From positions 3,702,501 through 3,766,500 of the forward strand of contig JAGMUV010000002.1 in the NCBI GenBank assembly GCA_020744425.1: DNA of 64,000 nt, given 5' to 3'. The position numbers and the translations under genes were made by a program. Of this stretch, positions 23,982 to 36,135 are shown one piece after another. Below the pieces are notes generated by a model, which was given only the letters and a program-made list of their open reading frames with translations, was not told the DNA's origin and did no database searches. Position 1 is the first letter of the stretch. Every line of letters starts with the position of its first letter. The DNA is from Dactylonectria macrodidyma. Taxonomy: Eukaryota > Ascomycota > Sordariomycetes > Hypocreales > Nectriaceae.

Positions 23982-25436
23982 TCACTTCATCCTCTTGGAC
24001 TGGCGATCGGCCCCCTGACCCTGGCCGGACGACCGCTTCAAGCCGGACCCCCTGCTCGACGTCCGTAGCCTGTCGAGGAGGGCTCGAAACCGTGCGGCAT
24101 AGGGGGCCGGGGCGCCATGGACGCCGATCTGGGCCAGGACGTCCTCGAGGTCGTTGAGGAATTGGCTCGCGGCCTCCGGAAGCAAGGCTAGGACGCCGAT
24201 GACAAAGTCTTCGTCGCGGTCTCCGACGAGGCGTAGGTACAGGTTGCGGTCGCGGCGAGCGGCGCCGGCGTAGCTGTCGTGATTGCGGGCGACGACGGAC
24301 TCGAGGATGCGAACGAGGCTGCGGGCGGCCGAGATGGACTCTGACGGCTGCAGGGGCCGGTCGCGCGTGTATATCTCGTGCCGGATGAGGCGGACGGCGC
24401 CGGTGATGTGCGCGGCGGCCCACTGGACGTCTCGGGGAGTCTCTCGAGACGGGTCCGGGGTCGGTGGTGCGGCGGAGGCGGAGGTGGCGGCCGCCACCGC
24501 CGCCGCGTGGGCATCAAGATCCCGGAGGACGTGGTCGACCCGTTGGGAGAGCTTGCGGAAGGGGTCGTTGATGGGATCCGTGGGGCGGGCGAGGGAGTGG
24601 AAGTAGTGGAAGAAGTGGTGATCGTCCAGGAGCATGCGGAAGACGGTGCGGTCGAGGTCGCGGCGTTTGAAGACCTTCCTGCCGACCGAGGGATGCGCAA
24701 AGATGTCCGGGCGGTACTCATCCGGTGGCACGCCGTACACCGAAGCGAGGAGCTCGCGGGCTTCTTGTGTCCGGTACAGGTCGAGCTCGTTGTCGTACTC
24801 CGAGTCCGGGTCGATGATCTGGCAGTGGATTCCATCGGCGAGGAGGTCCAAGTGATGGCTGGCGATGCTCTGGAATGGGTCTCCCATCTCCTTGGGATAT
24901 CCGCCATTGGTCATCTTCAGAGGCTGGGCGGTATCTTGGTCGTACACGGTCTGCTTGACGACCTGGTCCAGCAGCCAGATCAGGTGCTCGCAGGGCTCCT
25001 CTCGCTGACCGCAGGAGCAGCTCAACTGCGAGGCGCCGTCTTCCGGGGCTCGAATGCGGATGGAGCGGGTAACAACCTCCGTCATCTGGAACGCATAGGT
25101 GTTGTCGATGCGACGACACTTCTGGAGTGCGATCCTCGGCGGTTCCATGAAGGCATCGCGAACGGCGTCCTGGGTAGACTTGGGGAGGTGGTCGATGAGA
25201 TAGGTTAGTTTCGACGGAGACCGGATCACAGCTAGTGATTCATCTTCAAATTCGGAGACGTCCGAATCCGACTCTGACTCAGAGCTCAGCTCTTGGTTGA
25301 GGTGCTGCTGCTCCCCTGACTCCTCCTCCTCCTCCTCCTCCTCCTCGGCGGGGCTCTCGGCCCGGGCCCTTGGTGGAGTTTCTAGAGGCATGCTCTCGAG
25401 AGTCAACTTGCTAAACCGAGACACGGGAGGCGACAT
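23982..25436 (-). CDS. SWIM-type zinc finger protein
   Basis: Intronless, about 484 aa from the ATG at 25436. Earlier in-frame ATGs at 25538 and 25637 exist, but a TATA-like element at 25542-25550 lies between them and this start. The N-terminus has a Ser/Glu-rich acidic stretch (about residues 24-64) containing an uninterrupted glutamate run. The SWIM motif is CSCGQREEPCEH at about 140-151, with the C-x-C-xn-C-x-H ligands all present. The remaining 330 residues are mostly helical, Ala/Arg/Asp-rich, and end in a basic tail. SWIM domains bind DNA or proteins and occur in Shu2/SWS1 recombination factors and other proteins; length and surroundings do not show that this is the Shu2 orthologue, so the role is left open. 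Confidence 0.82.
   Translation of the reverse strand: MSPPVSRFSKLTLESMPLETPPRARAESPAEEEEEEEEESGEQQHLNQELSSESESDSDVSEFEDESLAVIRSPSKLTYLIDHLPKSTQDAVRDAFMEPPRIALQKCRRIDNTYAFQMTEVVTRSIRIRAPEDGASQLSCSCGQREEPCEHLIWLLDQVVKQTVYDQDTAQPLKMTNGGYPKEMGDPFQSIASHHLDLLADGIHCQIIDPDSEYDNELDLYRTQEARELLASVYGVPPDEYRPDIFAHPSVGRKVFKRRDLDRTVFRMLLDDHHFFHYFHSLARPTDPINDPFRKLSQRVDHVLRDLDAHAAAVAAATSASAAPPTPDPSRETPRDVQWAAAHITGAVRLIRHEIYTRDRPLQPSESISAARSLVRILESVVARNHDSYAGAARRDRNLYLRLVGDRDEDFVIGVLALLPEAASQFLNDLEDVLAQIGVHGAPAPYAARFRALLDRLRTSSRGSGLKRSSGQGQGADRQSKRMK
25322..25347. repeat. CCT/GAG trinucleotide repeat encoding poly-Glu
   Basis: A near-perfect run of CTC/TCC triplets on the + strand encodes the glutamate run in the acidic region of the SWIM protein. 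Such tracts often vary in length between isolates. Confidence 0.8.
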
Positions 25437-25541
25437 GAAGGACTGATGAGTGAGATCAGTCAGGGTAAGGGAAGTGATGTGATGCGAGGGGGCCTGAACA
25501 GGATGGATTATAGTCGACGAGTGAGGCGGATTTGCCATAGG

Positions 25542-25550
25542 CTTTATATA
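25542..25550 (-). promoter_or_regulatory. TATA-like element of the SWIM-protein gene
   Basis: Reads TATATAAAG on the minus strand, about 105 bp upstream of the chosen ATG (25436). It argues against the in-frame ATG at 25637 as the start. Confidence 0.4.
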
Positions 25551-28526
25551 GCATGGTAGAGGATCTGGCGAGACATGGATCACGTTGGTATAGGCAAGTA
25601 GGCTGTAAGTCATAGGTGAGTAGAGAAGGCCGCACATGCGGCCCGACGATGGTTGGTGATGGGAGGCATGAGGTAGAAGCCGGTACGTGGGGAAACACGG
25701 GACTTACCCATGGAAGTGGGCATTGCATCGCATCAATGCGGGCAGAAGCCAAGCCGACCGCAACTCGGAGCAGAAAAGCACACGACTCCTCTGCATCGGC
25801 CTCGACGAACCTGGCCAGGGTGGTCTTCCTTTGCGTCGACCGAAAAAAAGTCGATGCTGCGGACTATCATGGCAAGTTTCGAGAGGTGAACAGGCTTCTA
25901 GTTTGTGGCTGTGAAGATGAGCTGGGAAGGAAAAAGCTGGGGGCCAGACCCAAGCCCAGCTCGGTTCAGGTGAGTGGGTGCCAGTTGTAGTGGTTATGGT
26001 TGTTCCCGACGGCGGGCCGACTTTGCAGGTGTCATGACGAGTTGGCAATTGAATGAATTGGCATTAGGCAGAAGAAGCGGGTGTTCCGACCTCAATTTTC
26101 GATAATGCCGTACGGTTTTCCATGTTGCTTTCCTGTAAATTGTAAAGAGTTGGTCGACAATGTTACATTCCATGTTCATCATACCGTCACCAACGTCCCG
26201 CCAGCTAACATTCGGTGATTTCCGTGCTTCCATTGTTCCCTATGCGGCCGAGGGAGACCGGTACTGGACAGGTCTGGCCAGGCAGATCTCCCAGGCAGAC
26301 TTGCAAATTAGCTGGGACAGCACATCTTTGGTGGATATGGGGGCAGTATTCCTGCGGCCGAGACGGGCGGCCAATTCGAAACACTGTGTCCGTTTACCTA
26401 CCTAGACAGAGGATGAGAGAAACGGCCAGAGCTAAGGTAGGTAGGTTATCGAGTTAGGTGGAAGTTGCAGCAACAGCAGCAGTTGCAGCAGCTTTCACGT
26501 CTGTTGGTTCAACGGCACAGCCACACCAACGCCCCCCTCCGCTACCGTCGCTGGTCTTGTTGGGGGCTGCTGCTCAGCCCAGCATCTTCATCTTCGCTCG
26601 TGCCCTCTCTAGGCTCTAGCATCACTCTCTCATACTTGGGCGTCTAGACAGCCACTCAGAAGCCGCCGCTCCCGGCCCAATATGCGACCACCCTCCATGG
26701 TTCCGTCGTCTGCTTCCGCTTTGACGGTACCTTATGCGAAGTGAATCCTACTTCTTCCTCAAGTCCACTTGCAACTGTTATGGCAAAAGGTTGCCCTGCC
26801 CTCCCCTACCTACCCTGCCCTCTCCGCGTAGGTGGCACCGGGGAAGAACCCAAAGCGCAATATCTATGCGGCCCATTACCGTGGCCCAACGACAGACGAG
26901 GCATTCTCGCCCAGGGCAGACTCTGGTCGTCATCGAGGCCATGCTTACTCGGTCCTTTGGTATTGGTTTTTCAGCCATCTCGTCTCGGCGCATTAGGCGG
27001 CATATCACTTATTCTCTTCTCTGACCTGTACACCAACGTCGGGCCGTGGCTTAGGAAAGTGCTGGCTGCAGCTCCCCCTGATCAATATTCACCTGTCCTC
27101 CGCATGTCGACCATATCAAGTGACCAGCTTCGACGGAAAGGTCGGCGTCATCTCGAGCTCTAGTAAGCAGATCTCTCGCCTGGTACAGCCCACATGCATC
27201 TTGTGGTGGGGATCAAAAGGACGAAACCTTTGAGGCTATGCAAGGAAAACCAATATCCCCCAAACCTGCCCATGCCCACCAGGAGCTCCAGGATGCATCG
27301 CTCACGGCAGTTTCGACGCGGCATCATAGACCTTGAGTCTCCACCCGCAATCACATACACATCCATCCATACCAACTCATTCATGCACTCACACTGTCAA
27401 TGAGGCGCAGCAAGCCATGAACCAAACCACCGGGTCTACACTTAACAAGCAGGTTGCTTGTCGGCAACGTGACCCCGCCGGTCTGTGACCATGACATAGG
27501 GCTCCGTCCTTCACTCGAAAGTCCAAAGTGACTCAGTCAAGCAGATGCCTGGAGTTACTGCACCTCCTTCAGTCTGAAAATGGAACTTTTGAGGAGCATG
27601 TGAGGTTTCTTAGAGTTTGGGAGGGCGACCCACGAAATCACCAGCACTACATCAAAACGGCGAGGATTCCCACCCAACTGATAATTCCGCCTGAAAATGG
27701 ATGCATACATCGGCTCGGAGCGAGGCTGCTCGTGAGCTAAGCTGTAGTAGGGCAGGCATTTGTGTGGTTTATCGGCCACTTTTGAAGTAAACAGAGACCC
27801 ATGATATCATGTATACACGATAAGTCGCAATAGTTGCTGAGACGCGTAGTATCGTGGTTGACAAAGAGCATCAAAATTGAAATTGAGCAGTTCGACTCCT
27901 TGTCTGCGTGTACGTCCGCCGCGACGGTCAACGGTTGAGTTACATAGACGAAAAGAAAAGAAAAGTCAAAGCCAAACGTCACAACTCTGTACGGTCCTGG
28001 AACCATCGAGCAGGTTGCGACGATCACAGAAAAATAGTTCCGTCTCGTGGCCACAGTTTTGAAGCGAAGAAGCTATCCACAGTCAAAAAAGTCATCAGGC
28101 CAATTATCCCAGGCCGGGTCCCAAAAGCAGCTTGTCGTGACTGGTCGTATCGCCACTTGCTGAATCAACCTTCAATTTCCCTAGTGCACCATTCCCAGAG
28201 CCGATAAAGGAGCGAGTTTGCGTGTCAGTCGAATTCGAGCCAAATCCACCCAAAGATGACGTGTGCGGTTCCAGGCACAGGGGGGGTCCCAAAATAATAG
28301 AATACAGGATACATCAGGCACATGTTTGCAGGGTGGGACGCATCCCATCCTCGAATCGAACGGCTCGGTTGCTGACGTGTGCCTTGCTGGTTGCGTTGGT
28401 CGACAGTCTGCCGTTTCGAAGAATCGTCTTCTGATCAGGTGAAGCAGATTTGGGAGAAGACGAAGACCGGCCTGCAGATGAGGAAGGAGTCTTCCTAGGC
28501 AGGCTACCCACAGGCCGGTCGGATTG
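25551..28526. other. Gene-free region between SWIM and SF3B6 genes
   Basis: About 3 kb with no supportable gene. TACCTA/TAGGTA motifs occur at 26396-26405 and 26435-26446, and CAG-rich sequence at about 26465-26492. Open frames here are short and lack conserved motifs. Confidence 0.5.
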
Positions 28527-29221
28527 TCAATCGATACCGTGCTGTCTCTTGAGCTGAGCTAAAGACTCGCGACGAGCCTCGAGGTCCTCTTTTGACTTGG
28601 CCATCTTGTCGGGTTGGTGGTATAGAACTGTAGTCTTGTTAGCAAGGGGGGTGGACTGGGCGAGGCGCGCATATCGTAAGGGAAGTGACGCACCGACTAG
28701 GTAGCGGTTCTGGAAGTTGAAGCCGTTGAGCTTGTCGCAGGCTTGCTTGGCATCCATTACGTCCTCATAGACAACGAAGGCAGTGCCCTTGGTGTTATTC
28801 GCGATGCCCTGACGGACCTGGCTGTAGAGAATTGTCAGTATGTTGTCGTCGTCGACTCGGTTGACTCGACGAGGCTGTCGTCGTTGCCGTGCTAAATGGA
28901 GCCATACCGAATTGGGCCGAATTTTCCAAATAAGTCGAACAACTCCTCTGGAGTGACGTTGTAGCTAAATCGGCATCGGTCAGTCGTAGATGGCGGATTC
29001 GATATCGTCTGGTGCATACCTCAAGTTCTTGACGAACAGAGCTCTATTGGGAGAGGTCAGTGACGTTCTGATAGGGAGATCTGGGATCCCAGGGCGGTGC
29101 AAGATGTGTGTCCATGGGCGAATGGGGCGTGGGGCGCCACTGCTGGCGGATAACGCGCGCGTTGTCGCGAGACGACTTACCGATTGACTTCTGGGGCTAA
29201 TTTACCGCCGCGACTACTCAT
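28527..29221 (-). CDS. sf3b6: Splicing factor 3B subunit 6 (SF3B6/p14), RRM protein
   Basis: About 116 aa in five exons: 29221-29181, 29043-29020, 28964-28908, 28821-28694 and 28627-28527, all in frame with GT-AG introns of 137, 55, 86 and 66 nt. The spliced product is a single RRM: PEVNRALFVKNLSYNV (RNP2), EELFDLFGKFGPIRQVRQG, KGTAFVVYED (RNP1), DAKQACDKLNGFNFQNRYLV, then a charged tail. This is the U2 snRNP SF3b subunit that sits next to the branch-point adenosine. The residue matching human Tyr22, which contacts the branch region, is Phe here. The gene is intron-dense, and exon 2 is only 24 nt and carries most of RNP2. Length matches the family (about 120 aa). Confidence 0.95.
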
Positions 29222-30785
29222 CTCTTGGATGATGCTGATGACGATGATCGGATTCGGTAGGGAAGGGGGGGAATGGCGCTGGAGAGATGGCGAAGAATGG
29301 GATGAGTGCGTGAGCGGAGGCGAACGAGGCGAAGGACTGGCGAAGGAACCAGTCGGGGCGATCAATGCTTCCACGTGACCTTGGTCGTGGGTGGTCCGAC
29401 AAGGCTCCAGGATGAGAGAAGGGAGCTAGCCGAAGTTGGACTTTGGCGTGATTGGAAGAAGGTGGAAAGGCGGCTCTAGGGTGCCGGCGTCACCGGGGAT
29501 GCCTTAGGTTCGCGCGTTTAGGCGTGGGTTTCGCGCCGCAACAGGGGCAGCAAGATAAGAGCAGCGATTGAACAAGACGAAGAGATACGTGGAGGAGATG
29601 AATTGATGGGATCCCTACTTGAAGCCGGACGCTAGAATTTACTACAGAGTGCTCTCGACACTGAGGGAAGTGACTTCCAGCCGTGCGCATCACGCGACCA
29701 GGCCAGGTGCCCCATTGACCTGCCCCGTTGCGCAGAGGCGCAAGGCCAAGAACCAGCATGGCAACCGCCTAGGGCGTACGAGCAGGGTGCTGCAGAGGCA
29801 GGTACCAGCAGAGTACATGCAGCTGGGCGCGGATTAGGCTGGGAGGTGAAGTATTCGGTGAGCCACCCAACCACCACAGTATTCCCCCGTCGTTGCCGGG
29901 GGTCGCCTTCTGACGGCACTTTCATTGCCGAAAAACAAGGCCTTCCTTTCGCCTAGCAGCTGAAGCTTGCAGGACACGTGTGTCCAGCTGGGCTGCGGCG
30001 CCGCCCCATTGGCGCTGGTTGTCCCACTGCCACACACACTGTCGCCCCCCCCCCCCTAAAAAAGCTACAGGTGGTGGGTTCCCTACGGCGTAAGTGCTCA
30101 AGTGCTGTAGGTCGCCTGTAGTTAGTGCGTGATCAAGTGAGTCGCTAGCCTGGACTGGGACACGCCGCCGTTGGGTTTTTCAACTGTCTCACGGAATCGC
30201 GGCATGAATTAGCCTCGAGATATCGTAGATCTCATGCATGTATTACAGGGAACGTGTCACGATAATCTAGCAACCCATAAATGCTAAATGTACTCTACCA
30301 CGGTTGGCAAGCAAGGTAACTTCCGTTTGTACTAAACACTATCCTGATTGTAAGAGTGCAGCTTCTAACCATGCTACCCAATAGTCTAAATAAACCCTTG
30401 ATTCGCTGGCTCAACAGCCAATTCTGACCCTCGTTACGCGTGATGTGGCTGGACCGGCTAGGTACCTTGAGTCTATCAGGTTGACCTCATCAACGGCCGC
30501 AAACGTGAATAGCTCATTAGCCAACACTGAATATGCTCTAACAAACCCTTCCCAAAAAAAACACAAATACACTCACGCTTCCGTCAGGGCCTGGTACAGG
30601 GTCTAGTTCAGGGTCGTATGCCAAACTGGTTCCACCGACGGCGTCTTCTCATTGTTTACGCTTCAGCAGGCAGACGAAAGTTACATCTTCCGTGGGGCCC
30701 ATCGCCCTCGCGGCGTTGTCGCAATTTGTATCCTTCGCTCAAGCTCAAGCTCTTCACATCGCGCAGTCAGGAGTCGGTCGCCAAA
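29222..30785. other. Divergent intergenic region, SF3B6 / DNA glycosylase
   Basis: About 1.56 kb between two divergent start codons. It has a C-run at about 30045-30056 and an E-box-like CACGTG near 29975. No gene is seen. Confidence 0.5.
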
Positions 30786-32321
30786 ATGTCCGAATACAAC
30801 CTCTCAGTGTTCGATGCCTGGCAAGACGCCCGATGTTTTCTCGCCGACGTCATCGAGTCTCTCGGGGTACCGGCGGAGACCGAAAGCCTTCTCCGACAGA
30901 GCCTAGTGGCCGGAGCCGAGAACTTACATTACCTTATCGAATGCACCGAGTCGCTCCGACGACGGCCCGGCGCTGACGGCCAAAACCTACACGGACAGGA
31001 CGCTCTTGCTTATGTGTGGGACATCTTCAATGGCGTTGATTCCTCCGCTTCCGTCGATGAAACCGGGGGGCAGATAGCTAACTCCATTGCCCAAGCAAAA
31101 ATCCTAGAACCAGAGCCAGATGTTCCGTCGCCATCAATAACGCCTAGTCCAAGTGATGGAGACCACGATGAGGTTCTCTCATCGCCTCGGCCACCTACCA
31201 AGCCAATGGGACGTGTAACAGCGTCACATTACTGGTCAGATCATTCTGAAGAGCAATGTTCCAAGCAAAGCCGGAAGCGGAGCAGTAGAGCTCATTTATC
31301 TTCCGTTCCTTTCGCCTCTCAGACCTACTGTCGTAGCAAATCATCGGTATTGCCGAAGCGAGAGAGTGCTGCATCACTTGACATGAACAATCAAGCAGAA
31401 GGGCGTCTTGGTCAAAATCACGGCGCCATCGCGGAGCCATTAGATCTCCCTAAAGCAACTCCTATCGTGAGGCGGGCGAGCATAATATCACCATACTTTT
31501 CGTCTACAGCACCGACAGAGAAGAAATCTCCAGCCAAAAAGAAACCGCCTCCAGGCACGGTCGCTACAGTTCCATTTGCCCCTCTCAGGTCAACAAAGTT
31601 TGGCATCATTCAAGAAGAGTTTGCAGACGATCCATTCTGGTTGCTGGTTGCCGTCACTTTTCTCATCAAAACAAACGGGAAGCTGGCAATTCCCATGTTC
31701 TACAAGGTCAGGGAACGTTTTCCGTCTCCAGAACAGGTGGCAGATTCTGCCAATGCTGAAGAGCTCATTGGTATGATCCGTCATCTGGGGCTTTCTGTGG
31801 TTCGGGTTGCCTTTATGCAAAAGTATGCGCGAGGGTTCCTAGAAGATCCACCCAGAGCCAATGTCAGGTACAAGATCAAAAACTATGATTGTCGAGATAT
31901 TAATCCACAATCAACACTGGGCACGAGCCTAGCAGTCGACGAGCCATTTTCATCATCCCAAGGCACGGAGGACCTCGAGGAGTGGGAGATTGGTCACCTC
32001 ACAAAGGGCAAGTATGCAATCGACAGCTGGCGCATCTTCTGCCGAGATCGACTGCTGGGTCGGGCAGAGGACTGGAACGGCAAGGGCAGGGAGCCCGAGT
32101 TCCAGCCCGAGTGGATGAGGGTGATGCCAGCCGACAAGGAGCTTCGAGCGTACCTGCGCTGGATGTGGATGCGTGAGGGCTGGGAGTGGGAACCTGCAAC
32201 TGGAGAGCGCACAGTGCTGCGGGAGGAGATGTTGAGGGCTGTCAACGAAGGGAGGGTCGAGTATGATGACACGGGCGGGTTGAGGATCTTGGATGAGAGT
32301 AACGCGAACAGTTCAGGATGA
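30786..32321 (+). CDS. MBD4-like HhH-GPD DNA glycosylase
   Basis: Single exon, about 511 aa from the ATG at 30786 (context CAAAATG); the frame is open upstream to an ATG at 30618, but the added stretch is basic and not protein-like. The N-terminal 270 residues are Ser/Pro-rich with a basic linker and no methyl-CpG-binding domain. The C-terminal 200 residues match the glycosylase domain of MBD4: FGIIQEEFADDPFWLLVAVTFL, KTNGKLAIPMFYKV, GLSVVRVAFM, the hairpin segment LTKGKYAIDSWRIF, and the catalytic-aspartate region MPADKELRAYLRWMW (about Asp450). MBD4 removes T or U opposite G, products of deamination of 5-methylcytosine or cytosine. A nuclear role in mismatch base excision is inferred. Confidence 0.88.
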   Translation: MSEYNLSVFDAWQDARCFLADVIESLGVPAETESLLRQSLVAGAENLHYLIECTESLRRRPGADGQNLHGQDALAYVWDIFNGVDSSASVDETGGQIANSIAQAKILEPEPDVPSPSITPSPSDGDHDEVLSSPRPPTKPMGRVTASHYWSDHSEEQCSKQSRKRSSRAHLSSVPFASQTYCRSKSSVLPKRESAASLDMNNQAEGRLGQNHGAIAEPLDLPKATPIVRRASIISPYFSSTAPTEKKSPAKKKPPPGTVATVPFAPLRSTKFGIIQEEFADDPFWLLVAVTFLIKTNGKLAIPMFYKVRERFPSPEQVADSANAEELIGMIRHLGLSVVRVAFMQKYARGFLEDPPRANVRYKIKNYDCRDINPQSTLGTSLAVDEPFSSSQGTEDLEEWEIGHLTKGKYAIDSWRIFCRDRLLGRAEDWNGKGREPEFQPEWMRVMPADKELRAYLRWMWMREGWEWEPATGERTVLREEMLRAVNEGRVEYDDTGGLRILDESNANSSG

Positions 32322-33884
32322 AGGATGGATGCTGTGTAGCGGCCTCACCGCGTGGTAAACGTATGGACTATCAGGATTGTATGGTTTTGTCGAGTTGGCA
32401 GGACTAGTAATCTGTGAATACTCATTCGCAGATGGAAACCAATTTCCATGATGGGTGTAGTCGATAGTCCGCGTTTAGCATTGGCCGGAAGCAGCGTGGA
32501 CCGTTGTTGTTAGACCGCTGGCTATCAGTCGTCTCACCATCGTACTACAAATAGGTACCACGGACATGTGTATGCTGGCCTCAATAGGACCATGCATGTC
32601 CTTTTGGATCTCAATTGAACCAGGAATTCGATTATTGATTGCCTGCACTGGTCTCCTCAGACGGATTGGAAACTGCCTAAAGTAGACAGCTGACCGCTGA
32701 CTACTAACCTTCTATGGTTATTGTAATAGTTCGTTGCCATTTTTCCATCGTGTTATCTAGCTTCTCTCCGTGTTGCCCACCTATTTTTAACACCACGGAC
32801 CAGAGACTACGGCCAGAGCCAGCCTCGCCACCTCCCTGTCGCAATCGTAAAAGAAGTGGAGTAATTTACAGTTGCATCACCCTCTGTGTGCCCTCTTGGT
32901 AGGTACCCTCAGAAGCCGAGGCTACTTGAACCAGAAGGGTAACCAACCCAAAAAGGTTTGCCAGCACTCGACGAAAGCGTAACCATGACGGCCAGAGACG
33001 GCCAGAGGTGGAATGCATCGTTCATACCCATTACCCATTATCCCCCCATGACAACAACAAACCCGGTTGGCCAGGCCAACAAGTGAGCGTCATATCTTCC
33101 CGCTTTGTCCATGTCCGTCTTTTCCACAAATGCGTAGCAGGCCGGCTAGATATGAATGGGGAAAGAAAGATATCAAGCTCCCGCCCGCTTGAGGACGCAA
33201 GGACGCTGCTAATACGCCACCACGATCGTAGGCCGGCAGCAGTGGAAAAGCTTCTGGTGTCTTGGCTGGCTTGGCTGGCAACCCTGCAAGCCCCAGGGGG
33301 GTGGTGGCCGCATGTACCCCTGGTCCGAGGGGTACCTGAGCTACCGCGTACCGTCTACGCCTTGCCACATGTCGCTGACCCGCACCAGGTACGCGCAAAT
33401 GCCAGGGCGACCCGAAAAGTGGGCCCGGAGAGGTGCATCATCACGGGATCTCGAAAGGACACCGTTGTACGATTTGCCTTCGCCTTTGAGTCTGAGGTCA
33501 TCTTCAATTCAGACCTGCAACCTGGACGGCCATTAGGACAGCTTATTACTGCGACCCCTCCTTTCGACCCTGGCATTCTTTCTCTCTTTTGTCGTTCGCC
33601 ATTGTATTCATCCTCCCGCTCAACGTCTGCGGCGTCGCAATCCAGCTTCCAGCTTCCAGCTACGGACCCAGCTCCTCCGCATCCTTGCTAGCTGTTTTGA
33701 AACCTCGTCCCTTCGAACGCCTTCTTTTGAATCCGTATTCCGTCCGCCCTCACTCTTCTTTCTCCTTCTTCTTTCTCCTCCTCCTCCTCTTGCTTCGCCA
33801 CCACCGCTACCCTCTCCATCACTACAGCCGTAGCGCCCTCGGTCGTCAGCAGGTCTGTACGGAAAATCACACCAGTCTCGAGCC
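32322..33884. other. Gene-free region upstream of erv29
   Basis: About 1.56 kb. The last 330 bp before the erv29 ATG are CT-rich on the + strand, as in many fungal leaders. Open frames here lack conserved motifs. Confidence 0.5.
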
Positions 33885-34961
<1,077 letters not shown>

Positions 34962-35369
34962 GTCAGAAAGGGCATACAAAGCCAACAGCAACAACAAGTT
35001 GGGCGCCGAGGTGTCCGGCGTTGGCAAGGCATTTTCTAATTCTCTTGGGAAGGGCATGAAAAGTTTCCCTGGGTCGCCGCCGCCAACGTCATGAAGAGGC
35101 GGAGGAGCACCAGGTTTCTCATATATGAATGGATCATAGAAATCCCGTTTAGTAGCGAGCAAGATGAGAGGAATTAAGTATTTACGGTGATGATATGTGA
35201 GAGAGACGATGAAAGAGACGGAGAGAGAAAGAAACTAAGAGAAAAAAGAGAGACCCTGATCATGCATACGTGTAGTCTTCTAGGTGTCTAGGAGGAGTTG
35301 AATTGCAAGGTATTACTGGAGTTTGAGTTAATGACAATATTCTTATTTTTCAGGAGCGGAGGCTGATTG

Positions 35370-35405
35370 GTGCAAGTCCTCGTGCAAGTCCTCGTGCAAG
35401 TCCCC
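35370..35405. repeat. Three 12-bp tandem units, GTGCAAGTCCTC
   Basis: Two exact copies and a third that diverges in its last bases. It lies in the region upstream of the HeLo-pseudokinase gene. Confidence 0.8.
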
Positions 35406-35497
35406 ATGCCAATCATCATAGACGTCTTCAGTCTATATTATAGTTATCGCTATAAGAACCGCCATTTAGTTGGGACGGAGTGTATCTCTAGGATATT

Positions 35498-35507
35498 ATC
35501 ACGTGAT
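35498..35507. promoter_or_regulatory. Palindromic E-box ATCACGTGAT
   Basis: A perfect 10-bp palindrome around CACGTG, about 630 bp upstream of the HeLo-pseudokinase start. TCACGTGA is bound by fungal bHLH proteins of the Cbf1 type, and CACGTG by Pho4/NUC-1. Function is inferred only. Confidence 0.35.
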
Positions 35508-36135
35508 GGCCTCGGTTTGCAGCATAGTAGCAAGGTATTCATAGTCTTCGCTTACATTGAGGCGAAAACAAAGACACCTGTGGATGATGACATGGTAACC
35601 AATAGTGCAAAATAGACGCAGTTGCAACTGACTAATTCTTCCAGGTGGGTTAGCTTGCGTCTTGTCTAAACTCGGCAGGTGCCAGCCAGTCCAGCAGATC
35701 GGTCTGAATCCACACACATTGGACACGACATTTGCCCTCTCTGGATGTAGGGATACATAAAACAAGGAGTAGTCCACCCCCCACCGCCCTACTCTCGACG
35801 TCGTACATTATTAGTGGTCCTTGGCCCCCTTTTCCTTCATATATCACCTGCCAAAGGCATCCTGCTCCTCTAAACCCTGCTTCACACATGTGGGTATTTT
35901 TTCTTTACTCTTGTTATCGCCTGGTCATTCCAGGGTAGGAACCTCTCAGCCACACCGCCCGTGCCCCGCACCGACGACGTCCCGTTCCGTCCGTAGTCCG
36001 GAGGTGGTCCGACAAAAACCTCCGTGCCGGCTCAGGCTTCCTCCGACTCCAGCCTCCGGACTTATCCGTTTCCCTTCTTCCGCTTTACACCACGCTTTAC
36101 TTCTTCTTCCTCTCCCTCCTCTTGTCCCCATCACC

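Larger units (their letters stand above)
34962..36135. other. Gene-free region upstream of the HeLo-pseudokinase gene
   Basis: About 1.17 kb with no gene seen. It holds a purine-rich stretch at about 35205-35255, a 12-bp tandem repeat at 35370-35405, and a 10-bp palindrome containing CACGTG at 35498-35507. The last 150 bp before the ATG at 36136 are CT-rich. Confidence 0.5.

Noticed and set aside
24378..25208. + strand open frame of 276 codons
   Set aside because: Antisense shadow of the SWIM-domain gene; no domain of its own.
35821..36135. N-terminal extension of the HeLo-pseudokinase frame
   Set aside because: The added residues are Pro/Ser-rich and unlike the HeLo family, which begins at the ATG at 36136.
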